From the NCBI GenBank assembly GCA_018398765.1, contig JAHBMJ010000321.1, positions 94,905 to 130,018 of the forward strand: a stretch of DNA of 35,114 bases, written 5' to 3'. Positions 1 through 11,088 of this stretch are shown piece by piece. The stretch is from Chromera velia. Lineage: Eukaryota; Sar; Chromeraceae. A program made the position numbers and the translations under genes. Every line of letters begins with the position of its first letter. Positions within the stretch are counted from its first letter, which is position 1. Below the pieces are notes generated by a model. It was not told the DNA's origin. It saw only the letters and a program-made list of their open reading frames with translations, and did no database searches.

Positions 1-125
1 CCCCCCCCCCCCAATTAATTCCCCCCCCCTTTTCTTATTTAAATTGGAAACCCCCCCCTAAATTCGTGTCGTAGCGCGCCCTGGGTCCGACAAGGCCTTT
101 TTTTGACTTTTCTTGATAACGCCAT
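1..125. other. Start of window: spaced poly-C runs, no gene
   Basis: Three runs of 8 to 12 C residues are separated by AT-rich spacers in the first 60 bases. No coding frame is supported here. The runs may be part of the neighbouring foldback element or a low-complexity assembly edge. Confidence 0.5.
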
Positions 126-544
126 AAAACTAGGTTAAATTCCCCGGGAATTTAGTGGAATTTAATGGAATTTACCTTTGGAATTTAGTGGAATTTGGTG
201 GATTTTACTGGAATTTACCGTGGAATCTACTCGTCTAAATTCCACTAAATTCCACAAAGTTACACAAACTTTGAAGGCTTATTTCTTGCGATCTAGAAAG
301 AATTAGGAACTCAAATTAGCAGTGTTTGTAGAGCTTTATAAGATCGATGTAAAAACACAGTTAATTTGAGTTCCTAACTCTTTCTAGATCGCAAGAAATA
401 AGCCTTCAAAGTTTATGGAATTTAGTAGAATTTAGACGAGTAGATTCCACGGTAAATTCCACTAAAATCCACCAAATTCCACTAAATTCCAAGGGTAAAT
501 TCCATTAAATTCCACTAAATTCCCGGGGAATTTAACTTGGTTTT
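126..544. repeat. Large foldback (inverted-repeat) element
   Basis: The arms at about 126-330 and 349-544 are reverse complements of each other over nearly 200 bases, with a loop of about 18 bases. The left arm carries an extra stretch of about 9 bases near 259. The outer halves are built from imperfect GGAATTTAGT-type units; the inner halves are unique sequence around TTGCGATCTAGAAAG. No open frame fits a transposase. It resembles a palindromic MITE or foldback element, but no target duplication is evident, so the class is inferred. Confidence 0.85.
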
Positions 545-906
545 GTAGGGAAGGCTGCACAAAAAAAAAGTGTATGTATGTATGCGTGCACGTAGCATCA
601 CGTATAACGCGAGTATCAAACCAACATGTCACCTCAGATAAGTGTATATAGTGCAGCCTTTTCTTCGTTGATGTTCTTTTGGGCAATCATCCCGGCAATG
701 TCGCCTGTTCACACGGATTCTTGCAGAAGTATCGACAATTGAGTTATAGTGAGCTGGAGAGTAAGGCAAAAAGCGGGATCAAACAGTGTTGAAGTGTTTA
801 ACAAGAAAGGGTAACCGTCTCAGAGTGATAAACTAAGTATCTGATGTGTTGGTAGGAGTAAAAAAAAAAAAAAAAAAAAAAANAAAAAAAAAAAAAAAAA
901 AAAAAA

Positions 907-1498
907 GTCATTTTCACTTTTTTGTTTTTTGTTTTTTTTTCTGATGGCAAACTAAAAAATATGTTGGTTAAGTGTTGTTGATGTGTTTTACGAATCAACA
1001 AGTATTGTTTAAGTGTTGTTGTACTATTGTTTCTTTGTTATAATGATAAATGAATGTTGTTACACTGATATACAACGATTGCTTATGTGTTGCAAGATGT
1101 TGCATATGCTCGTCGTGTCTTGATGGAGGTTATCATCGAAAAGCAAAAAAAAAAAATAAATTTGCCCTGCATGGAGACTATATTTTTTTTTTTGTTTTTT
1201 TTTTGAAAATTACCCCTAGCATTTTCATCTTTTTCTTTTTTGTTTTTTTTCCGGTGTCAAGCTGAAAAATATGTTGTTTAAGTGTTGTTTATGTGTTGCA
1301 CGAATCAACAAGTGCTGTTTAAGTGTTGTTATACTATTGTTTCTTTATTATAATAATAAATATAGATAAATGAATGGTATTGCACTGTTATACAAATGTT
1401 GCTTTAGTGTTGCAAGCTAGGTTGCAAGGTGTTACATATGGTTGTTACGTCTTGGTCGAAGTCATTATCGAAAAGCAAAAAACAAAAAAAAATTGCTC
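907..1498. repeat. Diverged tandem duplication, two units of about 260-280 bp
   Basis: Unit 1 (about 907-1162) and unit 2 (about 1220-1498) share a run of matching blocks in the same order: CATTTTCA, AAAAATATGTTG, AAGTGTTGTT, CGAATCAACAAGT, ACTATTGTTTCTTT, GATAAATGAATG, GTGTTGCAAG and ATCGAAAAGCAAAAAA. The units differ by many substitutions and small indels, so this is an old local duplication. No coding frame is conserved between them. A poly-A stretch containing a single N (883) precedes unit 1. Confidence 0.8.
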
Positions 1499-2307
1499 GT
1501 AAGACCGTTTTTTTTTGTTATGAGGTGGCATAGCATGGCTGGCAGTCAACATCACATGAAGCAGCCTCGCTCATGCGCAAACACGCCCTGCCAGAAGTGG
1601 AAGAGTTTGAGAAAAAATGCAGCTGTTAAGCTATTTGCCAAAGGTTGTAAAATAAGGGTCTATCATTTAATAATCTGCCTTGCGTGTTGTGACTTGCCGA
1701 ACGCTAGACGCCTATTATGGGCCGATAGCGATGGCGTATGATGATGATGATGAATTTGAAAATTACCCTTATATATGTTGAAATTAGTTGAAATTGAAGA
1801 TCTGCATGGTTTTAAAATCCTGTTACCGCGATGAATGAGGAGGTTCCAGAAGCTTTTCAGTGCCGGACCAGCGGCCATCTGAAGAAAACGTGGTCTAGAA
1901 CGTGGTGAAACTGTGGAGAACCTAGTGTCACAATGGACAACACGGTGCTTTTCTTTCCACTCAATGCTCTTCGTTGCTATCTCTGAAACTAAATCCTATC
2001 ATATCATGCATAAATTATTAGTAAATCAAATTATGGTGACATGATCTATACATTTCATTTGCTTATACTTTATAATTAACTTTGATTCCTATTATCGAAT
2101 CTTATACATATTGGTATAGTGATAACAGTACGAAGTTCAGGTTCAAGTCCTAGTTTGAAGCTAGGTGTGAAGCTACCTAGGAAGCTACAGGGGCAACATA
2201 CCTCTCAGGTGCTAAATCAGCTAGTCTAGAAGTCAGTCGACCAAACGTGACCAAATACCACTGATGACAGCTTGTATAGCACCAGTGGTTGCCAATTTTC
2301 GCTTTCC
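1499..2307. other. Non-coding interval downstream of CPSF73
   Basis: No supported gene lies here. It holds a short ATG trinucleotide repeat near 1740 and AT-rich sequence at 1980-2110. A patch at about 2111-2152 has an A-box-like TTGGTATAGTGATAAC and a B-box-like GGTTCAAGTCC, as in tRNA-derived sequences. The CPSF73 stop codon at 2308 lies at its right edge, so it should also contain the 3' end of that transcript. Confidence 0.4.
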
Positions 2308-3794
2308 CTATCCTTCCGCTTTCCTTTTCCGGCCCACCTGCCCAGAAGAGGTCGCACTTTCTCCGGCTGACTCTGCAGACTGATGGCCATCACAGGACAG
2401 AGCATCTCTGGTCTTCTCCGCTGCCGAGGTTCCCCCCCACGGGGGTCCCACGCAGCGCGCCGCCATTCTTTTGAGAGCAGGACCCGAGGACTCCCCGACC
2501 TCTCGGGCAACCACACACACGGAGTCCGCAACCAAATCGGCAGCCGGGGAAGACTGGACGAACGCATGAAGAGCAGAAGGCAAAGACGGAATCGCATCGG
2601 TGCACGAACAAACAAACAAACAAACAAACAAACAAACAAACGCAACCAAGGGAAACGTCGACAGCAAATGCATCGCCACCCCGACGTGTCTTCCTTTTGG
2701 AGATCCGGGAGAAGTGCAGCAGACGAGTGACCAAAGGCAGCCTCTCGTTTTCTCTGTTTCTCCACGCATGTTCACACAGAAACACGCACTTTCATGAAAC
2801 GGTACTATCTGTTTCTGGTTGCCACTTTCCTCCCCCATTCCCTCTTGGAGGGGGCGGGAAGGAAGGGCAACTGCGCCTCCGTGGAATCAACGAGCGCGAA
2901 GAAGCACAGAAAAGGACAGAGAAACACGCGAGTGACGAAGAAAAGTGACCAACTCATCTGCGTCTCTCGCAGAGGAACAGCCAAAACAAACAGACCGCAG
3001 GTGGAGGGAGCTGCACGATCTCATGCACACACGAATTGGTGTCCTCCTTGTTTTCTGCCTGCCTGCCTGCCTGCCTGTCTGCCTGACCATCCAGGAAATG
3101 ACGAGGGACTGTCGAGAAACATCAGGTGACACTCGCACGGAGTCGCAGAGGGTGAACCCCTGAGGTTGGACCCCAGCTTCCTCTTGTCGATTGGGACTTT
3201 CGTCTTTGGATGTTCTCCCGAAAGTGTGCGACAGCGTTGCCTGATCGAGTCACCTCAGACAGCACAGACACATCACCACAAGGTTTGGGGTTTCCAACAA
3301 CTGGGATTTGTCTCGGCGGTGCAGAGGTGAGGGGGTAAGCGGTGCAACGATTTTCGTCTTCGTATGTGCATTCATGCAGTCTCCGTCTTCCTCTCTGTCC
3401 CTCATTTTCACATACAGAAAGGCAAAGAGAGCTACGCACGCACGCGGGGGGGATAGAGAAAGAGATGCAGATGGACCGACAGGCGGATAGAGAGACAGAG
3501 AGAAGGGAAGGGAGGGAGGGAGAGGGGACGAAGGGCCCACATTGGGGGACATACCGGGGAAGTCAAAACTCAGCTGTGGTTCGAATGAAGAACACAATCA
3601 CACACTGCATGGCCTCCCCTCCCCTTTCTGTCCCCTCCCTCACCCCCCATGCACCTGAAGAACCTCGATGGCAGTGAGGGGCCGACTGGGAGCGCTTGCT
3701 GCCGGTTGCTCTGGAGGGACAGGGCGGTCGCATTGGAAGGGCACAAAGACCTCCTGAGCGATGGCGTGGGCGGAGACGGACACGTATCTGCATG

Positions 3795-3850
<56 letters not shown>

Positions 3851-4485
3851 ACGCAGACAAGCAGGAAAGTAGACAGATAGATAGACAGGCACACAGGAAG
3901 GCAGACAGCCAAACAGCAAGGAAGTGAAGGTTCGGCATAAAAGGAAGAGGAATGAAAAGTACAGAGACTTGGTGGGCAGGAAAAAAAAGGGCGGGCAAGG
4001 GGGGAGGGGAGGAAGCAAAAGAGAGAAAAAAGGCGGGAAAAGAGCATTAGTTCCCTGGGAGGATGGGCCAGTAGTCCTGCACCCGCTTCGCTTGTGTTCC
4101 TTGAATGCAGAAACACATTTGTTACTTTTGTCGCTCGGTCGAGCAACTGATTCAAGCACACGCAGCCAATTTCTCTTGAGAGAAAGTCAACCAACACAGT
4201 CGACCTCCATATCAGGGAGGGAAAGATTTTATGGACGGACGAAGGTTCATAACAGCCATGCATGCGCCCCCCCCCCCCCCCNCCCCCCCCTCCCTCTCTC
4301 TCTGTGCCTGTTTGGCAGGCCGACTGACTGTGACAGCTCCCGAGGATCCACCAACAGTGATCCCTGCATGGTAGAGGGAAACACAGGCGAAGGGACACAC
4401 ACACACACACATACACACACAAGCTCTTTGCTTCTCTCCGCCTCTCCGCCCCCGTGCGTGTATATGTGTGTGTGCGTGTGTGTGT

Positions 4486-4538
<53 letters not shown>

Positions 4539-5692
4539 GCCAAGAAAAAGCGGGGAACGACAAAGAACAGGCATGCAGGCAGAGAGACAGACAGGCTGAT
4601 GGTCTGCCTCTCTTCTTCTTTTTTTCCTCAGAAAAAAAGAATCAAAGAAAGGAGAAAAAGTTCCACACTGACGATAAAAGAAAGGACGGACAATCAGACA
4701 GCGCGGAGGGCCGCCCGAAGGAGACAGACTGAAGTGCCTCCAGGGTCTGCTTCCCCGATGAGTTCTGGCGTGACCACTGGATGTCGTACGTTACTCAAAA
4801 CCTCCACAAAAAGAAAAAGGAGTAATAGTAAAGCAAGAAAATGATGACATTGAAAGAACAAACAAGTACATCGACTAAGACAGCCATTGAGGCGGGAATG
4901 CAGGAAGATAGGCAGGTCAGCTTGCACCATATCAACAGTCCAGCACGCATCCTCGCAAATACCACCAGCTGACTGACCGTGTTTGGTCCTCGAACCAGCA
5001 CAGCTGTGATTTCTTCTTCTTCTTCTTCTTCCTCCTCGTCGTCTCCCCCTTCTCCTCCCTTCTCTTGCCGAACCGCTGCACCCCCCCGCCCCCCCTCTCT
5101 CTGCCCACCAAAGGTCTCTCTCTTCACCCGACCCTCGATCCTATCATCCTCCGGCCCTTCCACGCCGCCTGGCCGAAGGAACCCGTTGACCCTCTCTGCC
5201 AATCCCCCCACGATCTGCACACTTTGAGCCTCTGCAGATGACAACGAAAAGAGATTCACAGACAGGTCAGACAGACACACAATGCTCAAGTGAAGATCGA
5301 GGTGGGAACACCACAAGAACAACAAACGAAACTGGACACCGAAGAAACAAATCCCGTGGATTTCCTTCCACTGAAGAGTTTCCCCACAGCTGCCTGTCTG
5401 CAAATCAAACTTGAGCCAGAAAGGGATGCAGGGGGCGACAACCCAAATATGACAAGCATGTCAAACAATGCCAACAAGGACAAACCCACCTCGCGATTCC
5501 ACCGCAAGAAAAACTGGTTCCATATTCTCCGGTGTGTGGACTTGGCAGTCTGGAATGAGTTCCTGCAGACAGAAGAACACATGCAAACAGCAGAAGCGCC
5601 ATTGAACCAGCCTGCAAAGCAGGGGGGGACACTGCATTCGTTTCTTTTCGGAGCATGCCTTTGTGGATTTACTCTTCGACGGACGCAGAATC

Positions 5693-5724
<32 letters not shown>

Positions 5725-7747
5725 GAGAGAGACAGACAGAGAGAGAAAGGGTGAGGTGCGCGCGCATCTACGCAGAGGGACAGACTGCATCATTCTTTTC
5801 TCTTTTCTCGCTGAGACAAGAATGAAAACTGAGACACACACAGTCGGTCTCATTCTTCTCCCGCCCCTCTCCTTCAATTTTCCGCTGACTGACCGACTGA
5901 CTGGCTCACTAAATTAAAGATAGACAGACGGATAGACGCACAAAGAGGAACAAAAAGAGAACAAGAGGCGAAACAAATTGCCATCCCAATACACCTAGCT
6001 CTCTACTTCTTGCTGACTGACCTCCAGCTTGGTCTTCAATTTTCTCATCTCACTTCTCTCTCCGTGCACGAGCACGACATATCGTGCCTGCAGGTCGTGC
6101 ACGAACGCTCTGGTCTGATCGAAATCCGCGTGCGCAGAGAACGAAATATTCTCCACGCTCATCCTCACAGGCAGATTGCGACCCTGTATCGTCACAGAGT
6201 CTCTCTCTCTCCTCAAATCTTCCGCCAGTGTGCCCTTCACTGAGTAGCCCGTCAGAACTACGCAGCTCCGCCTGACGTGGAGAGGGAAAAGGAAACCAAA
6301 TGCGTCAGTAAATATCCACATTTCCTCAACAACACACGAGAAAAAAAACTCAGGCGGTTCGGAAAGCGACCTAGACAATGTACAGATCCAGAGGTGCATG
6401 TGTGTGTTTGGCATTCATCTGCAGACTGCATGTACGGCAGCAAATCAACCCACTCACTCACATGGGAAAAGAAGGACAAACGTCGCGTCGCATGCCGCTA
6501 GTGAGTCTCCCTCTTCCTGCTTGAGAGTTCGTCAATTGTCTTTTTCGTGTTCACTGCCCTCTGCAAGGGTGGGGCTTTAATCGCTTTTTGTCGTTTGCAT
6601 GAAATCCCCCACAGAGACTCGCCACAACTTGCCGGCTCTGACAAGTTACATTAGCAAAGAGAGGAAAAGAAGCCTCATACATAGGGAAGAAGGCCTCACA
6701 AAGAGGAAGGCAGGGAAGGGAGGAGACTGTCCAACCAAGCCACCAACCAACCATCCAACCAACCTGTCGTCTGCCCACATCTCGAAGACAGCCCGGGAGG
6801 CTCCTGTCTGAAGCATTCCGGGTGCCGCCATTACGACACAAGGTTGGTCTGCATTCATTTTGTTTTTTCGGGATAGATTCATTCAAGTCGGAGGAGGGCA
6901 ACTGGAATGGAGGGGGGGGAGAGGGAGCGACAGCGGTAAAGCACGTTCGAGAACAGTAGAGAAACAGCCCCCCAAAAAAGAAATTAGGGTTGAAGAGGGG
7001 ACTTTGCGAAAGAGGGCGGACAACGGGGGTTGAAGGAGAGAATTGAAGAGATTTAATGAAAGCGAAAAGGATGGAATGGTCTCATTCATTTCCCCTGATT
7101 CTAACTTTCCATTGAATATTTCACCGCGTTCCCTGTTGGCTGTTTTTTTCTCATTCTCCTCTTTCTGCGACCGTGGGTCCTCAACACACTGGTCTCATCT
7201 CTTTATTTAGGCTGAACATTTCCCAGGCTAACCTTTTTGCTTGAGGATGTCCCTCGTGGTTTGATCGAGGGTGCCCTTCGTTTTGATGTGCTTGAACTTG
7301 AATGGATTTTCCCCTGTGTCTGCGATCTGCACCGGGCTAACAAAGCACGGTCTCTTTCCACCATTCATTCGACATCGCAAAATCACACAAGACGGTCTGG
7401 AAACGCATATACAGCTTCAAGAGTCGAACGAGGCTGGGCCGCCAGCAAAAAAGGAGATCAGAAGAAACGAACCCATTGACATTTGCACACTCTGGGAGTT
7501 TCGTGTAGCCCGTCTCTGCTTCAAAATTGTCGAACAAGATCAACCCAGACTCTCTTGTGTCTGCCCTCTTGGTCCAGTCAGCGATTCACTAAACAAGAGT
7601 TCAAGCCTGAGTGAGTACCTAAAAAGACGATCCCTTAGACCTTCTTCATCGACTGACTTCTCTGACTTTATCTCCGCAAAGCCCAATGAAGGTCTCGAAC
7701 ACTCGAAGGCTCTTCTTTGACATCGGACTAATCTGCACACACACACA

Positions 7748-7790
<43 letters not shown>

Positions 7791-10068
7791 AATCACACAA
7801 ATACGTTTATGCATGGAAACAGAGTCAATTGCAACGAAATCGAAGGACAGGAAAGCTCCGTCGTCCGTTTGCAACCTTCAACCTTGCTATCACTCTTTCC
7901 CCTCCTTGCACGCCTCCCTGACTGACGAACTGACTGACAAAGTAGATCGGCACGTTCTCTCGAAGAAACCTGTGACGCTCCCAATACTCTTCCAAGATCA
8001 ACAGAAGCTCCTGCAGGCAGGCAGGCAAGCCAGATGCAGACAAAAGCAAAAGCTAAAAAGAATCCGACGACCAGAAAAAGAACAGCACAGACACAATGAA
8101 TGAACGAGACTTCCCTCCCTCCCACCCTGAAGGAAGGGGACATAAAGGTCAGTCAAAAATAAACCATAGGCAGACAGACCTACAAAGGAACACCTGGCCA
8201 CCCCACGATCGATCCTTTTGTTTTCATCATCAATCCTCTTGATTTCCTCTGCTTCCAGTGCTTTGTCTGCGGGTAGGGCGCCCGAATGACTGACCCTTCT
8301 TCCCTTTTCGTGTCCCCCATGTATCAGATACACACACAGTCTGAAGACACTGAACTGACCTGAGCTCTACCGAGAGCGAAAACTGGCATGAGTACCCTTC
8401 CCTCTCTCCTAACGATGTCATGCACAGTCCTGAGGAGACGGGCTTCTCTGGCCCTCCTGTTCTCGTGCACATGGATCCCGTACGTGCTCTCACAAATCAG
8501 AACGTCCACTGCCTTTCCTCCAAGCTCGGGCACCTCCGCCATCGGAACGTGACGGTCGTCTTCCCGAGAGTAGTCCCCTTTTGTTTTTCGAACGTGTGGC
8601 TCAATTTGTTGCACACAGAACAAAAAGGCAGGCATACACGCGTGGCGTCGCTGGTTCCCCTCATACATCTACAATATGATTGGTTGATATTTCAGGTTGA
8701 GCTGCGGGTGTACCACACGAAACCCCACCCAACAAACCCAACCTCCCACCCACCCACCTCCCAAACCCCACACACAACCACACCCAACCACCGCCGCCCA
8801 CAAACCCACCCACACCAACGACCCACACATGCACGAATGAAGGAGGCAAAGACTTAACACAGCTGAAAGCCTGCTGGAAAAAACGACAATTCTCCAACCC
8901 GAGATTTCTTCAGGATATTGCAAGGAATAGAAAATGTCAAGGTGGGATGAAATGCGTCACATGAGCAGCCCTCATCTAGGGCGGGAAACAGCAGGAAGGG
9001 AGGAGGCATTCCTTCTTTCTGTCTGACCTACCGACCTACCAGTATAGAGGATGCGGACTCCATCTATAGTCACTAGGAACATACAGGCCCCTAGAACATG
9101 GCCTGCCCCGAAGCATGTGAACTCGATTCCCTTGTGAACTAGCTCCTGTCTGAAATCGATGGTGCGGATGTCGTGCATTGACTTGGCGATGTCCTCTTGG
9201 CTGTACAGAGCCGCCCCCCCCCCGTCTTCATCTGGAGAGACTTTCGCGTAATCCTGCCACAAAAGATGACAAATTGCGCGAGTGGGCTCTGTCATGTACA
9301 CCCTCCCACTGAAGACTGTCTTTTGCATCAGGTAGGGCACAGCAGCGGCATGGTCCAGATGGAAGTGGGTGATCAGACACAAGTCGATTTCAGTCAGGTC
9401 CACAGCATCCAGCATGGGGGTCACGTTCGCCCCCGTCATCCCGGGATGGACCCCACAGTCGAACATCACAGTGCGCCCACGGTATGTGACCTGTGAAGGA
9501 GGGACAAATGAACGGTGCACTGGCATAGCGATACGCTGTGAAGAGGAAGTACATGAAGAAAGGGAAAACGGAGAAGGGAAAGACTACGGGTAGATAAATT
9601 TATAGAACTGAAGATCGAAAGAAAGGTGGACAGGCACAGAGATTTGCGAAAGAGACGGGAAAAGGATGTGGAAAACTCATTCAAGAAGGACAGGCCAAGC
9701 CAAGGCAGGGCAGTGAGGAGAGCACAAAAGGAAACGTTAGCGGCGCTGCAGAGACGGAGAAAGGCCCAATGATCACAAATGGAGATGCGGTCGTAAAGAG
9801 GACTCAGGCAAGGCAAGGAGATTGGGCAAAAAGCGCAAGATCCTGGAAGAAAATAAAGATAGACTGCAGGCCAAAAAGACGAAAAGGTGGGCAGGCAACC
9901 ATGGATGAATGAGACCGACGAGAACAGGACAAAAAGGAGACGGAGACGACGACTCACTACAATGCAAGACCTTCCCACTTCACTCCCAGCTCCCAGAGGA
10001 GTGACTGTGAGGATGTTTCCATCATCCATTTCAACTATGCTGCCCCCACTCTCTCCAGCAGTTGCCAT
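2308..10068 (-). CDS. CPSF3: CPSF73/Ysh1 pre-mRNA 3'-end endonuclease, about 14 exons
   Basis: This is the metallo-beta-lactamase/beta-CASP nuclease that cuts pre-mRNA before polyadenylation in the nuclear CPSF complex. Exons read with consistent phase: 9958-10068, 9040-9490, 8360-8577, 7939-8010, 7658-7732, 7233-7326, 6764-6848, 6022-6271, 5490-5562 and about 4978-5231. Less certain exons follow at about 4740-4815, 3655-3787, about 3270-3305 and 2308-2553. Metal and catalytic motifs are intact: [14 protein letters not shown] (residues 79-84), GAGHVLGA (His about 168), YTGDYSRE, ESTYG, SFSAHAD and VLVHGE. The C-terminal domain is recognised from [20 protein letters not shown] and [10 protein letters not shown]. 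The ATG at 10068 lies just before [12 protein letters not shown], as in other CPSF73 proteins. Estimated length is about 725 residues against 684 in human; part of the excess is a Gly/Arg/Glu-rich insert in exon 10. The phase between exons 11 and 12 does not close, so a missed mini-exon or sequence error is possible. Confidence 0.95.
2606..2641. repeat. ACAA tetranucleotide microsatellite
   Basis: About nine copies of ACAA on the plus strand. It lies just upstream (in transcript sense) of the last CPSF73 exon, inside the final intron. Confidence 0.9.
3798..3850. repeat. CA/GA dinucleotide tract beside a CPSF73 acceptor
   Basis: A run of CA is followed by a run of GA on the plus strand. In transcript sense (minus) it reads (TC)n(TG)n and stops about 10 bases before the CCCATGCAG acceptor of exon 3655-3787. 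It can therefore serve as the pyrimidine tract of that intron. Confidence 0.9.
4267..4542. repeat. Poly-C with N, CA, GT and GA tracts in a CPSF73 intron
   Basis: A poly-C run contains one undetermined base (4282). It is followed by a CA tract (about 4397-4422), a GT tract (about 4465-4519) and a GA tract (about 4519-4539). All lie in the long intron between the exons near 4815 and 3787. No coding is supported; open frames through here are repeat read-through. Confidence 0.85.
4993..5140 (-). repeat. Low-complexity acidic insert coded in CPSF73 exon 10
   Basis: A TTC/TCC triplet run on the plus strand (about 5011-5037) is read on the minus strand as a stretch of nine Glu codons after GGDD. 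It is preceded by a Gly/Arg-rich segment. The insert falls between the LAERV segment and the AVLVRGP segment of the C-terminal domain, where human CPSF73 has only a short linker. It keeps the frame open, so it is coding rather than intronic. Confidence 0.75.
5691..5750. repeat. GA dinucleotide tract in a CPSF73 intron
   Basis: A GA/CAGA-rich run on the plus strand reads as TC-rich in the transcript sense. It lies in the intron upstream of exon 5490-5562, about 130 bases before its GTCTGCAG acceptor. Confidence 0.85.
7737..7787. repeat. CA microsatellite abutting a CPSF73 acceptor
   Basis: A nearly perfect CA run on the plus strand. In transcript sense it is a TG run that ends directly in GTGTGCAG, the acceptor of exon 7658-7732. 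The repeat itself supplies the last bases of the intron. Confidence 0.9.
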
Positions 10069-11088
10069 CGCGAAGAATGATCGAAAGCGAAAGGAGACGG
10101 GAAGAGACGGAAGAGCCGAATTATGTGTCACACGAGACTGCGCCCCCCCTTTTGCCCCACTTCACTGGAAGCCTCTGCCACTGTCTTTCGGCTTTGGTTT
10201 ACAGACCTTCCAGCTGATTGGACTGAATCGAAATGTAGGGAATGTCTACGGAACTTGGAGAGGCTGAAACAGAGAGGTATTTGGACACTCTCACCAACGG
10301 ACACTCCATCTATATTTATGATCGAGGATCTGCATGAACTACGGAAGTCCTGTTCACAGTGACACAGTTGTGACACAAAGTTGGTCTTGTGGCCGCCTTG
10401 TGGTGCCTTTCGTCGGTTACATCATGTATTGGTTGCGATCCTCTTACAATAATTTGCTCAGACTCGAAATGACTCGAAGAATGCACCGAATGCATATAGA
10501 ATGCATGGCCCGGAAAGCGTAGCTGCATGAGGGGCACTTACAAAGAGTTGAGCTGCACGCATGGGAGCATGAGCGTGAAATGTGCCTGAAGCTTAGACAT
10601 GCTTAGATCTGACGCACTCCGTGCGAATGGCCCGGAAAGCGAAATTTATTCTTGTTGCCCCTGCTTTAAATTTGGAAAGTGCCTCCTCAGCTGAATTGTC
10701 TTTCCGGGGCCGAGCTTGGCGTGCGTTCAGATCTTCCTGTAAACGTCGGACGCAGCCATCCGTGTGGTCTGGGGGGGTGCAATTTTTGTTAAGTGCCCTC
10801 TCAGCTTCGCTTTCCGGGCCACTTGGGCCGGTGCTTCGTAAAAAAAGCACTTCAGAAATGAGCTCCATCTAACATCACGATTCACTTCATGCAAAGGTCA
10901 TTTTTTGAAGAGTGGCAGGAAATTCAGTGTGTGTCTACTCTTTTGTTACTTGTGACACCCAACGTCGTCTCCTCGCAGAATATTCGTCACCTGTCTCCTT
11001 CTCAGGAACCAGAAAACTCAGAGACGGCAATTCGACTCCCAAACTTTCCCTCAACTTTGTGCTTCGGACAAAACACCGGGCCGCCAAG
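10069..11088. promoter_or_regulatory. Divergent promoter region between CPSF73 and HDAC
   Basis: About 1.0 kb separates the two start codons, which point away from each other. A 13-base element GGCCCGGAAAGCG occurs at 10507-10519 and 10629-10641. It occurs inverted at 10808-10820, and a near copy of the inverted form (TTTCCGGGGCC) lies at about 10701. The last two copies sit in a duplicated context: AAGTGCC, CTCAGCT, then the element. No TATA box is obvious. The role as a bidirectional promoter is inferred from position and repeated motifs. Confidence 0.6.

Noticed and set aside
883-4282. Undetermined bases at 883 (poly-A) and 4282 (poly-C)
   Set aside because: Single N positions in homopolymers are sequencing or assembly limits, not biology.
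3640-4844. Overlapping long frames on both strands with Thr-His, Cys-Val and Ser-Leu runs
   Set aside because: They read through CA, GT and GA repeats; only the short minus-strand segment at 3655-3787 matches CPSF73.
5290-5754. Plus-strand open frame of 154 codons starting with a CPSF-like IEV-x-TP motif
   Set aside because: It lies opposite CPSF73 exon 9 and its introns, ends in a GA repeat, and the minus strand has the real [10 protein letters not shown] exon with correct phases.
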